Positions 8,079 to 16,900 of a stretch of 64,000 nucleotides of DNA are shown piece by piece (the stretch's first letter is position 1; each line of letters opens with the position of its first letter). A program made the translations under genes and the position numbers. Origin of the DNA: Streptomyces fragilis (GTDB taxonomy: Bacteria; Actinomycetota; Actinomycetes; Streptomycetales; Streptomycetaceae); NCBI RefSeq assembly GCF_003112515.1, contig NZ_BEVZ01000005.1:310001-374000 (forward strand). Direction: 5' to 3'. The notes under the pieces are model-generated. The model saw only the letters and a program-made list of their open reading frames with translations, did not search any database and was not told where the DNA came from.

Positions 8079-9551
8079 ATGACCACCATGCACGGCACCA
8101 CCCCGCACCCCGCCGACGACACGTCCCGCTCCGTGGTCGTCGTCGGCGCCGGCCCCACCGGACTGCTGCTGGCCGGGGACCTCGCCGAGGCCGGCGTCCC
8201 CGTCACCCTCGTGGAGAAGCGCCCGCACCGCGTCAGCAACCTCTCCCGCGCCCTGGTGGTGCACGCCCGGACCCTGGAGCAGCTGGACGCCCGGGGCCTC
8301 GCCGACGAGCTCGCCGCGATCGGCCGCCCTCTCGGCACCCTCCGCCTCTTCGGGCGGCTCTCGCTGGAGCTCGGCGCGCTGCCCTCCCGCTTCCCCTACG
8401 TCCTGGTGGTCCCGCAGTACGAGGTGGAGCGGCTCCTGGAGCGGCGCGCCGCCGAGGCCGGGGTGCGCTTCGCCCACGAGAGGGAGGTGACCGGCCTGCG
8501 CCAGGACGCCGACGGGGTGGAGGTCGCGGTCAGGGCGCCCGGCGGGGTCACCGAGGCGCTGCGCGCCGCTTACGTGGTGGGCACGGACGGCGCGCACAGC
8601 GTGGTCCGCGACCTGATCGGGCTCCCGTTCCCCGGACGTTCGGTGATCCGCTCCCTGGTCCTGGCCGACGTGAGGCTGACCGAGGACCCCGGCTCGGTGC
8701 TCACCGCCGACGCCGGTCCGGCCGGGTTCGCGCTGGTCGCCCCCTTCGGCGACGGCTACCACCGGGTGACCGGCTGGCGGCGCGGCGACGACCGGCCGGA
8801 CAGCGACCCGGTCGGCCTGGAGGAGGTCCGGGAGATCGTCCGCGGCGTCCTCGGCACCGACTTCGGCATGCACGACCCGCGCTGGATGTCCCGGATCCAC
8901 AGCGACGAGCGGCAGGCCCCGTCCTACCGGGTCGGCCGCGTCCTGCTGGCCGGTGACGCGGCGCACGTCCACTCCCCGGCGGGCGGCCAGGGGATGAACA
9001 CGGGACTGCAGGACGCCGCCAACCTCGGCTGGAAGCTGGCGGCGGTGCTCGGCGGGCACGCCGCCCCGGCGCTGCTCGACACCTACCAGGCCGAACGTCA
9101 CCCGGTCGGACGGATGGTGCTGCTGGGCAGCGGCGCCCTGATCCGGGGCGCCCTGGTCCACGGTCCGGCCGCCCGCCTGCTGCGGGCGACGGCGCTGGAC
9201 ACGGCGAGCCGGGTGGGCCCGGTGTGGCGGCGGGGCACCGCCATGGTCAGCGGCATCGGCATCCGCTACCGCCGGCCGCGCGGCGCCCACCGGGTGGTCG
9301 GCGCCAGGGTGCCGGACGTCCCGCTGGCCGGCGGGGGCCGCCTGTACGAGGCGCTGCGCGGCGGACGGTTCGTGCTGCTGACCCCGCCGGGGCTCGAGGC
9401 CGCGCCGGGGAGCGAGCGCCTCGCGGTGGTGCGGTGGGCCGCACCGCGCGGCACGGCGGTCCTGGTCCGCCCCGACGGCTACGCCGCCTGGGCCGCGGAG
9501 ACGGCCACCGCGGAGCAGGTGCGGGCCGCGCTGCGCGAGCACGTGGGCTGA
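8079..9551 (+). CDS. FAD-dependent aromatic monooxygenase (group A)
   Basis: 490-residue flavoprotein hydroxylase of the PheA/TfdB-like class, which uses NAD(P)H and O2 to hydroxylate aromatic or polyketide-like substrates. FAD-binding GAGPTG is at residues 23-28, the DG motif at D170-G171 (VVGTDGAHS), and the GD motif at D293 (VLLAGDAAHVHSPAGGQGMNTG). The C-terminal thioredoxin-like part is short. GGAGG lies about 7 bases before the ATG. It is controlled by the divergent TetR gene through two operators. Without other catabolic or biosynthetic genes nearby, a detoxification role is more likely than a pathway step, but the substrate is unknown. Confidence 0.9.
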   Translation: MTTMHGTTPHPADDTSRSVVVVGAGPTGLLLAGDLAEAGVPVTLVEKRPHRVSNLSRALVVHARTLEQLDARGLADELAAIGRPLGTLRLFGRLSLELGALPSRFPYVLVVPQYEVERLLERRAAEAGVRFAHEREVTGLRQDADGVEVAVRAPGGVTEALRAAYVVGTDGAHSVVRDLIGLPFPGRSVIRSLVLADVRLTEDPGSVLTADAGPAGFALVAPFGDGYHRVTGWRRGDDRPDSDPVGLEEVREIVRGVLGTDFGMHDPRWMSRIHSDERQAPSYRVGRVLLAGDAAHVHSPAGGQGMNTGLQDAANLGWKLAAVLGGHAAPALLDTYQAERHPVGRMVLLGSGALIRGALVHGPAARLLRATALDTASRVGPVWRRGTAMVSGIGIRYRRPRGAHRVVGARVPDVPLAGGGRLYEALRGGRFVLLTPPGLEAAPGSERLAVVRWAAPRGTAVLVRPDGYAAWAAETATAEQVRAALREHVG

Positions 9552-9560
9552 GCGGGCCAC

Positions 9561-9582
9561 GGGCCGCACCGGCGCGCGGCCC
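9561..9582 (+). terminator. Hairpin after monooxygenase gene
   Basis: GGGCCGC, 8-base loop, GCGGCCC: a 7-bp stem beginning 9 bases after the stop. Confidence 0.4.
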
Positions 9583-9601
9583 GAGGGGCCGTGCACGTTG
9601 C

Positions 9602-9760
9602 AGGAGCCGTGGTGAGGGCCCGCTGCGGGAGCCGTGGTGAGGGCCCGCTGCGGGAGCCGTGGCGGGGCCCCGCTACGGGAGCCGTGGTGAGGCCCCGCTG
9701 CGGGAGCCGTGGTGAGGCCCCGCTACGGGAGCCGTGGTGAGGACCCGCTACGGGAGCTGT
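9602..9760. repeat. 25-bp tandem repeat, six copies plus a partial
   Basis: Six head-to-tail 25-bp units begin at 9602, 9627, 9652, 9677, 9702 and 9727, with a partial seventh from 9752. Each starts GGGAGCCGTGGTGAGG (AGG.. in copy 1) and ends CCCGCTGC or CCCGCTAC. The array fills the gap between convergent genes, and the last units run into the final codons of the marR gene, whose stop (TAG, 9748-9750) is contributed by a unit ending in CTAC. No spacers, so it is not CRISPR. Confidence 0.9.
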
Positions 9761-10278
9761 GCGGGCCGGTGTTCCGTCGCGGCCAGCAACTCCCGCAGCG
9801 TGTCGGCCAGTTCGGCCGCGCGACGGTCGTCGAAGGCGGCCCGCACGGCCTGGTTCTGCTCGGCGAGCCCGGCGCCCACCGCCTCGTCGACGAGCGCGAG
9901 CCCGCGCTCGGTGAGGGAGACCCGCAGGCCGCGCCGGTCGCCCGGGTCCGGTGAACGGGTCAGCAGCCCGGCCCTCTCCAGCTTGTCCAGCCGGCCGGTC
10001 ATCCCGCCGGTGGTGAGCATCAGCGTGGTGGAGAGGTCGCGCGGACTCAGCGTGTACGGCTCGCCCGAGCGACGCAGCGTGGCCAGCACGTCGAACTCCC
10101 CACGGGAGATGCCGAACGCGGAGTACGCCCGCTCCGCGCGCTCGCCCATCAGGCGGGCGAGCCGGTAGATCCGCCCGAAGATCTCCATCCCCGGCGTCTC
10201 GAGGTCGGGGCGTTCCCTGGCCCACTGCTCGATGATCGCGTCGACGCCGTCCCGGGGCCGCTGGCCGCTGCTGCTCAT
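9748..10278 (-). CDS. MarR family transcriptional regulator
   Basis: 176-residue winged-helix regulator. The core is visible at about residues 55-125: ISRGEFDVLATLRRSG, LSPRDLSTTLMLTTGGMTGRLDKLERAGLL, and the wing PDPGDRRGLRVSLTERG. It is divergent from an MFS/EamA exporter operon, with a perfect 12-bp-arm palindrome between them that is a strong operator candidate. ATG 10278 is preferred over an upstream in-frame ATG at 10314 because GATACT (10285-10290, minus strand) lies exactly 6 bases before it. A small-molecule-responsive efflux switch is the natural reading. Confidence 0.9.
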   Translation of the reverse strand: MSSSGQRPRDGVDAIIEQWARERPDLETPGMEIFGRIYRLARLMGERAERAYSAFGISRGEFDVLATLRRSGEPYTLSPRDLSTTLMLTTGGMTGRLDKLERAGLLTRSPDPGDRRGLRVSLTERGLALVDEAVGAGLAEQNQAVRAAFDDRRAAELADTLRELLAATEHRPAQLP

Positions 10279-10284
10279 GCGCCG

Positions 10285-10290
10285 AGTATC
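10285..10290 (-). promoter_or_regulatory. -10 element of marR gene (leaderless)
   Basis: GATACT on the minus strand, 6 bases before ATG 10278; fits a leaderless transcript. Confidence 0.45.
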
Positions 10291-10328
10291 GGCGTCGCGG
10301 GTGATCCCTCGCAAACAAATCGCTTGCC

Positions 10329-10358
10329 GGTAAGTAGCTTACCGTTAAGCTACTTACC
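10329..10358. promoter_or_regulatory. Perfect palindrome, MarR operator
   Basis: GGTAAGTAGCTT, 6-base centre ACCGTT, AAGCTACTTACC: 12-bp perfect arms in the marR/MFS gap. It is AT-rich compared with its surroundings. It overlaps a candidate MFS promoter (-35 TTGCCG 10324-10329, 16-bp spacer, -10 TAAGCT 10346-10351). Confidence 0.8.
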
Positions 10359-10394
10359 GACGGTGAGGGAGTGGCGACCGTGGGGGAGGTCCGG

Positions 10395-11681
10395 ATGGGC
10401 GGGGACGAGGGCGCGGGCAAGGGCCCGGGGCGCCGCGGAGTCGCGGGGGAGCGCCGGCTGACGGCGTCCGCGGTGGTGAACGGCATCGGGTCGGGGATGT
10501 ACATCCCGTTCAGCCTGGTCTTCTTCCACCACGTCACCGGGCAGTCCTACGCGGTGGTGGGGGCCGTGCTGACGGTGGCGGGCCTCGGCGGGATGGGGCT
10601 GGTGCCCTTCATCGGCACGGCCGTGGACCGTCACGGGGCACGACGGATGCTGATGCTCTTCCACGCGATCCGGTGCACCGGGTTCCTCGCCTATCCGTTC
10701 GCCGACTCGCTCGGCGCCTTCGCCGGCGTCGCCCTGCTGACGGTGACCGCCGAACGCGCCTACGCGGGCGTCCAGACGGTCCTGGTGGACGAGGTGGCCC
10801 GGGGCGCGGACCGGGACCGCCTGCAGGCCAGGTTGCGGGCCGTGGGAAACGCGGGGCTCGGAGCGGGGACGTTGCTCGTCTCCCTGGTCGTCGGGTCGCT
10901 GGGCCCGGCCGGGTACTCCGGCACCGCACTGGCCAACGCCGCGGCCTACGCGGTGGCGGCCCTGCTGCTGCGCGCGGTCCGGCCGGTGCGGGAGGAGAGC
11001 GGCGCGGAGGAGGCGGCGGACGCCCCCGCCCCTGGCTACCTGCTCGTCGTCCGGGACCGCCCGTTCCTGGTGCTCACCGCGGCGAACTTCTTCAACGCGC
11101 TCGGCTACACGGCGCTCTCGGTGCTGTTCCCGCTCTCCGTGGTCTCCCTGGGCGGCGCCGACGTGCTCACCGGCGTGGCCTTCGCCGTCAACACGGTGCT
11201 GTGCGCGGCGGGCGGCACCTACGTGGGGCACCTCGTGCGGCGCAGCGGTGCGCGGCGGACCCGGGCGGCGGCGCTGGGGGCGCTGCTCTTCGCGGCGGGC
11301 TTCCTGACCCAGCTCGCGCCGGCGGCGGCCCGGCCGGAGTCGGCGGTGGTGCTGACGGCGGCGCTGGTCGGGGGCGTGGTGGTCGTCACGGTGGGCGAAC
11401 TGGTGCACAGCCCGGCCGCCGACATGCTCGCCGTGTCCGCCGCGCCGGCCGCGGTGCGGGGCCGGTACATGGCGGTGTACCAGCTGTCCTGGTCGCTGGC
11501 GAAGGCGCTCGCACCGGCGCTGTTCACCACGCTGCTGGCGCTGGACGGGCGGGTGCCGTGGGTCTTCCTGATCGGCACGTCCCTGGTGGCGGCCGGGCTG
11601 CTGGTGGTGGCGGAGCGGTGCCTGCCGGAGGACGCGGTGCGGATGGTGCCGGCCGCGGAGCGGATGGGGGTGGCGGCGTGA
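10395..11681 (+). CDS. MFS transporter
   Basis: 428-residue major facilitator with about 12 membrane segments in two halves around a soluble linker near residues 205-220. The A-motif-like loop GTAVDRHGARRMLM follows the second segment. The start is set at ATG 10395 because GGGGGAGG lies 5 bases before it; GTG 10371 in frame is poorly spaced from its GAGGGA. Exporters of this layout beside a MarR gene usually remove drugs or metabolites. The stop overlaps the next start (GTGA, 11678-11681). Confidence 0.88.
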   Translation: MGGDEGAGKGPGRRGVAGERRLTASAVVNGIGSGMYIPFSLVFFHHVTGQSYAVVGAVLTVAGLGGMGLVPFIGTAVDRHGARRMLMLFHAIRCTGFLAYPFADSLGAFAGVALLTVTAERAYAGVQTVLVDEVARGADRDRLQARLRAVGNAGLGAGTLLVSLVVGSLGPAGYSGTALANAAAYAVAALLLRAVRPVREESGAEEAADAPAPGYLLVVRDRPFLVLTAANFFNALGYTALSVLFPLSVVSLGGADVLTGVAFAVNTVLCAAGGTYVGHLVRRSGARRTRAAALGALLFAAGFLTQLAPAAARPESAVVLTAALVGGVVVVTVGELVHSPAADMLAVSAAPAAVRGRYMAVYQLSWSLAKALAPALFTTLLALDGRVPWVFLIGTSLVAAGLLVVAERCLPEDAVRMVPAAERMGVAA

Positions 11682-12724
11682 GGAGGACCGCTGCCGGGAC
11701 GCCGGCCGGGCGGGCCACCGGGTCGCCCCCGGCGGTCACCGGTTCCGTCGCCACGGCCACCGGGTCGACCGCGGCGGTCACCGGTTCCGTCGCCACGGCC
11801 ACCGGACTGACCGTGGCGGTCACCGGTCTGGCGCAGGTCTTCTGGGGTGGCACCTACGTGGTGACGACCGAGTTCCTGCCGCCCGACCGCCCGCTGTTCA
11901 CCGCGCTCGTGCGGGCGCTGCCCGCCGGGATCCTGCTGCTTGCGGTCACCCGCGTGCTGCCGCGCGGCGACTGGTGGTGGCGCGCGGCGGTCCTGGGAGC
12001 ACTGAACATCGGGGCCTTCTTCCCGCTGCTGTTCCTCGCCGCGTACCGGATGCCGGGCGGGATGGCCGCGGTCGCCGGGTCGGTGGGGCCCCTGCTGGTG
12101 GCGGGGCTGGGGGCGGTGCTCCTCTCCGAGCGGGTACGGGCCCGGACCGTGGTGACGGGCCTGGCGGCGGTGGCCGGGGTGGCACTGGTGATGGCGCCGG
12201 GCATCGGCACGGTCGACGCGGTCGGCATGGCGGCGGCGTTCGGTTCGGCGGGGGCGATGTCGCTCGGCACCGTTCTCGGCAAGCGGTGGGGGAGGCCGGC
12301 GGGGGTCGGGCCGCTGGCGCTGACGGGCTGGCAGCTGACGGCGGGCGGGCTGGTCGTCGCGCCGCTCGCCCTGGCCGTGGAAGGGGCGCCGCCCGCGATC
12401 GACGCGGCGGGGGCGGCCGGGTACGCGTACCTCGCCCTGGTCAACACGGCGTTCGCGTACTGGCTGTGGTTCCGCGGGCTGGGGCGGATGACGGCCACCG
12501 GGGTCGCGTTCCTGGTGCCGCTGTCGCCGCTCACCGCGACGGTGCTGGGCTGGGGACTGCTGGGGGAGGCCCTCACGGCCGTGCAGGTGGCGGGGATGAC
12601 GGTGGCCCTCGGGGCGACGGTGGCCGGGCAGACCTCACGGCGTCTCCCGTGGAGCGGGGGTGGGGGCGCTGGGCGCGCGGGCGGGGCGGCGCGGTCGCGC
12701 TCGCGGGAACGCGTGCGGGCGTGA
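11678..12724 (+). CDS. EamA/DMT family transporter
   Basis: 348-residue drug/metabolite transporter with two EamA units (about residues 50-185 and 195-320) and ten membrane segments. Recognisable stretches are QVFWGGTYVVTTEFLPP, LLSERVRARTVVTGL and LVNTAFAYWLWFRGLGRM. GTG 11678 overlaps the MFS stop. The first ~50 residues are odd: a Thr/Gly/Ala/Val-rich 14-residue repeat (AVTGSVATATG) encoded by a 42-bp DNA repeat. A GTG at 11816 just before the first membrane helix is an alternative start that would drop it. The Arg/Gly-rich tail is also atypical. Confidence 0.85.
   Translation: MRRTAAGTPAGRATGSPPAVTGSVATATGSTAAVTGSVATATGLTVAVTGLAQVFWGGTYVVTTEFLPPDRPLFTALVRALPAGILLLAVTRVLPRGDWWWRAAVLGALNIGAFFPLLFLAAYRMPGGMAAVAGSVGPLLVAGLGAVLLSERVRARTVVTGLAAVAGVALVMAPGIGTVDAVGMAAAFGSAGAMSLGTVLGKRWGRPAGVGPLALTGWQLTAGGLVVAPLALAVEGAPPAIDAAGAAGYAYLALVNTAFAYWLWFRGLGRMTATGVAFLVPLSPLTATVLGWGLLGEALTAVQVAGMTVALGATVAGQTSRRLPWSGGGGAGRAGGAARSRSRERVRA
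11732..11827 (+). repeat. 42-bp repeat inside the EamA N-terminus
   Basis: Copies begin at 11732, 11774 and 11816 (the last partial) with the core GCGGTCACCGGTTCCGTCG. The period is 42 bases, so the frame is kept and the peptide repeats AVTGSVATATG. Confidence 0.85.
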
Positions 12725-12785
12725 CCTTCGGCGTGGGGGTCGCCCTCACGGCGGCCTGCGCGGCGGGTCAGGTGCGGTGCGTGCC

Positions 12786-13115
12786 GTGGGTGCGGTCACG
12801 TTCCCGGCGGGTCACGTGCGGTGGGTGCGGTCACGTTCCCGGCGGGTCGCGTCCCCGGGGTGCGGTCCCCGGAGAGGTCACCTGGGGTGCGGTCCCCGGC
12901 GGGGTCACGTGGGGTGCGGTCCCCGGCGGGTTACGTCTCCGGGGGTGCGGTCCCCGGCGGGGTCACGTGGGGTGCGGTCCCCGGCGGGTTACGTCTCCGG
13001 GGGTGCGGTCCCCGGAGGGGTCACGTGGGGTGCGGTCCCCGGCGGGTTACGTCTCCGGGGGTGCGGTCCCCGGAGGGGTCACGTGGGGCGCGGTCCGCGG
13101 CGGGGCACGTCCCCC
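12786..13115. repeat. Alternating 27/31-bp GC-rich tandem array
   Basis: The 467-bp gap between convergent EamA and NUDIX genes is mostly this array. The core TGCGGTCCCCGG recurs at 12860, 12887, 12914, 12945, 12972, 13003, 13030 and 13061, with a variant at 13088. Spacing is 27, 27, 31, 27, 31, 27, 31, 27, which settles into a 58-bp dimer of two unit types (..GGGGTCACGTGG and ..GGGTTACGTCTCC). Degenerate TGCGGTCACGTTCCCGG units lie at 12786-12850. Neither 31 nor 58 is divisible by 3, so no reading frame is conserved along the array despite open frames. I take it as non-coding. Confidence 0.9.
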
Positions 13116-13191
13116 CGGGTGCGGACCGGTTCGCGGCGCGCCGGCCCCAGGTGACGCGCGGGCGGAAGGGTCGCCCCCTCCGCCCGGCGGG

Positions 13192-13662
13192 TCAGGGTGT
13201 GGCAGGGCGGGGGGCGGGTGCGAGGTGGCCGCTGCGGGGGCGCTCGCGCCAGAGGCGCAGGCCCGTGTCGACCAGCTCCACGTGGTCGAGGTCCGCGACC
13301 GCCGACAGCGGATGCCAGGCGGCCATGTCCGTGGATCCGCCGACCTCGTCGCGCAGCGAACCCCCGGTGATGCGCGCCTCGTACACCACCCGCAGCCCGT
13401 GGAAGTCGGCCCGCGCGCCCAGCCGCCGCGGGTAGGACCGGCGGACCGAGTCCACGCCGAGGAGGGTCACGGGTTCGACCGTGAAGCCGGTCTCCTCCTC
13501 GACCTCCCGCACCACCGTGTCGTAGGGGTCCTCACCGTGGTCCATGCCGCCACCCGGCAGGGTCCACCGCCTCGCGCCGTCACCCGCGACCCAGCGCGCC
13601 AGCAGCACCTGATCGTCCCGCACGCAGACGGCGTAGGCCGCCACCCTCAACTCCTCATGCAT
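13192..13662 (-). CDS. NUDIX hydrolase
   Basis: 156-residue pyrophosphohydrolase of nucleoside diphosphates linked to another moiety. The NUDIX box spans residues ~38-60: GGMDHGED at the start and REVEEETGF at 52-60, matching Gx5Ex7REUxEExGU. N-terminal VAAYAVCVRDDQVLLARW is typical. The ATG is preceded at 6 bases by TAACGT (13669-13674, minus strand), so the mRNA is probably leaderless. The substrate cannot be predicted from the box. Confidence 0.92.
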   Translation of the reverse strand: MHEELRVAAYAVCVRDDQVLLARWVAGDGARRWTLPGGGMDHGEDPYDTVVREVEEETGFTVEPVTLLGVDSVRRSYPRRLGARADFHGLRVVYEARITGGSLRDEVGGSTDMAAWHPLSAVADLDHVELVDTGLRLWRERPRSGHLAPAPRPATP

Positions 13663-13668
13663 ACCCAG

Positions 13669-13674
13669 ACGTTA
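13669..13674 (-). promoter_or_regulatory. -10 element of NUDIX gene (leaderless)
   Basis: TAACGT on the minus strand, 6 bases before ATG 13662. Confidence 0.5.
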
Positions 13675-13951
13675 CGGCAGGGGCGGGCGCCCGGCAGCCC
13701 GACGCGGTCGATGGACGCCCCGCAAGCGACACCGCCGGGGCGCCGTCGCGTCGTCCCACGCGACACGCCAGTCGCACGACGTGGCGGGATTACGCCATGG
13801 CAGCAATACGCCTCGGACAACTCTCCCCAAACTCAGGACTCTTAGGCAAAGCTGAGCGGGCATCCGGACCATTTCCCCGGACGTCGGCGATCCCGGGCGT
13901 TTCGGCCCGTGCGACGCCCTCCTCACTTTCCTTCACTCGCAAGGGAAACCG

Positions 13952-16900
13952 ATGACCTCTCATTCCGAGCGCACCCGGATATCGGGCGCGAGACGCGCTG
14001 CGCGCATCGCCGCCGCCGCGGGTCTGGTGGCGGCGCTCTCCGCGGCCGGGCCGATACCCATGGCCTTCGCCGCAGGCGCGGCCCCGGCGGCCGACCAGCC
14101 CGCCCACGGCAAGTCGGCTCACGACAAGCTGGGTTCGGAAGACGCCGAACTCCTCGCCGCCGCCCAGGCGGACGGCGAGAAGAACGTCACCATGATGGTG
14201 ATCACCGAGCCCGGCGAGACCGAGCAGGTCGCCGAGCAGCTCGACGCCGTCACGGGCGCGACGGTGGGCAAGTCCTACGACAAGCTCGGCTACGTCCGCG
14301 CCACGGTCCCCACCGGCAAGGCGGAGTCGGCCATCGCGGCCGCCGCCAAGCTCTCCTCCGTCCAGGGCATCGACCTGGACAAGGAGGTCAAGCTGGACGA
14401 CCCGCGTCCGGACGCGGGCAAGAAGCTCTCCGGCGGCGTCGAGGCGACGGGCACCTACCCGGCCCCCGACGCGAGCACCCCTGCGAGGAACCCGTACAAC
14501 CCGTCCTTCGAGACGGGCGCGGTCGACTTCGTCAAGCAGAACCCCAAGGCCGACGGCCGCGGCGTCACCATCGGCATCCTGGACTCCGGCGTGGACCTCA
14601 GCCACCCGGCGCTCCAGAGGACGACCACCGGCGAGCGCAAGATCGTCGACTGGGTGACCGCGACCGACCCGGTCACGGAGGGCGACGCGACCTGGCGCCG
14701 GATGACCACCACGGTTGCCGGCCCGACGTTCACGGTGTCGACGCAGGCCCAGGGCGCGCAGACCTTCACCGCTCCGGCGGGCTCGTACAAGTTCAACTAC
14801 TTCGCCGAGTCGGCCACCCTGGGCGGCGACATGGCGGGTGACCTGAACCGCGACGGCGACACCTCCGACATCTGGGGCGTCCTCTACGACGCGACCGCCG
14901 GCACCATGACGGTGGACCTCGACGACGACCTGGACTTCACCGACGAGACGGCCATGAAGCCGTACAAGGACGGTCACCAGGTCGGCTGGTTCGGCACCGA
15001 CAACCCGGACACCGAGGTCGCGGAGCGCATCCCGTTCGTCGCGGAGATCCGCAAGGACGTGGTCTACAACGCGGACGGCGCCAAGGCCGACTACGTCAAC
15101 ATCGGCGTCATCGAGTCCACGCACGGCACGCACGTCGCCGGCATCACCGCCGCCAACGGCCTGTTCGGCGGCAAGATGAACGGTGCCGCCCCCGGCGCCA
15201 AGCTGGTCTCCTCGCGCGCCTGCACCTGGACCGGCGGCTGCACCGCCGTCGCCCTCACCGAGGGCATGGTGGACCTGGTCGTCAACCGCGGCGTCGACAT
15301 CGTCAACATGTCGATCGGCGGCCTCCCGGCGCTGAACAACGGCGACAACGACCGCTCGCGCCTCTACACCCGTCTCATCGACGAGTACGGCGTCCAGCTG
15401 GTGATCTCCGCGGGCAACTCCGGCCCCGGCGTCAACACCATCGGCGACCCCGCCCTCTCCGACAAGGTCATCTCGGTCGGCGCCACCGCCTCCAAGGAGA
15501 CCTGGGCCGCCAACTACGGCTCCGTCGTGGAGAAGAAGTACGCGATGATGCCGTTCTCCTCGCGCGGTCCGCGTGAGGACGGCGGTTTCACGCCGACCAT
15601 CTCCGCCCCGGGCGCGGCGATCAACACCAGCCAGACCTGGACCAAGGGCGGCCCGGTCGCCGAGGCGGGCTACTCCCTCCCGGCCGGCTACTCCATGCTG
15701 CAGGGCACCTCGATGGCCTCCCCGCAGGCCGCCGGCGCCTCCGCGCTGCTGATCAGCGCCGCCAAGCAGAAGAAGATCGACCTCACCCCGGCGAAGCTGC
15801 GCACCGCGCTGACCTCGACGGCGAACCAGATCCCCGGTGTCCAGGCCTACGAGCAGGGCGCCGGTCTGATCGACATCGTCGACGCCTGGGACTCCATCAA
15901 GCACAACGCCAAGGCCCACGAGTACACCGTCAAAGCCCCCGTCGACACCAACATCGACTGGGCGCTGGCCGAGCCGGGCTTCGGCACCGGCCTGTACGAC
16001 CGTGAGGGTGGCCTGAAGGTCGGCGAGCGCAAGGTGTACGACGTCGTCGTCACCCGCACCACCGGCTCCAAGGCGAGCGTGCTGCACAAGCTGTCGCTGA
16101 AGAACAACCACGGCCGCACCTTCGACATCGTCGGCAGCGAGCTGGTCGTCCTTCCGCTGAACAAGCCGGTCACCGTCAAGGTCGCCGCGAAGCCCGGCTC
16201 GCTGGGCATGCACAGCGCGATCCTCGAGGTGAACGACCCGTTCACCGAGGGCGTCGACAAGCAGATCATGACCTCCGTGATCGCCGCCTCGGACGTGAAG
16301 CACACCTTCTCCGCCTCGGGCACCGTGCAGCGCAACAGCCACAAGTCCTACTTCGTGACCGTCCCCGAGGGCGCCACCTCCCTGGAGGTCGCGCTGAGCG
16401 GCCTGGCCGCGAAGAGCCAGACCCGCTTCATCTCGATCCACCCGTACGGCGTTCCCTCGGACCCGACGTCGACCGTGAACTGCTACCCGAACTACGCGGG
16501 CGGCGACGGCGGCTGCAAGCCCGAGGCCCGCTTCTACGCGCCCACCCCGGGCGTGTGGGAGATCGAGGTCGAGTCGCGGCGCACCTCGCCGCTGCTGGAC
16601 AACCCGTACAAGCTCGACGTCACCCTGCTGGGCGCCACGTTCGAGCCGGAGACCCTCACCATCCCCGAGGCCAAGGTCGGCGAGCCCGCCGCGGCCGAGT
16701 GGACGGTCGAGAACGAGTTCGCCGCGTTCGAGGGCAAGCTGGTCGGCGGCCCGCTGGGCTCGTCCAAGACGGACCGTCCGACCATCGCGAACCACGAGGT
16801 CCAGGAGTTCACCGTCGTGGTGCCCGAGGGCGCCGGGGCACTGAACGTGTCCATCGGCAACGTCTCCGACACCGCCTCGGACCTCGACCTCAACGTCTAC

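Noticed and set aside
9602..9760. Possible CRISPR array
   Set aside because: Units are contiguous with no unique spacers and no cas genes lie nearby. The same applies to the arrays at 12786 and 26555.
12660..13435. Open frames running through the 27/31-bp array (GVRSPAG-type repeats)
   Set aside because: The 31- and 58-bp periods shift frame, so the peptide is not repeated consistently. All frames are open only because the repeat lacks stop codons.
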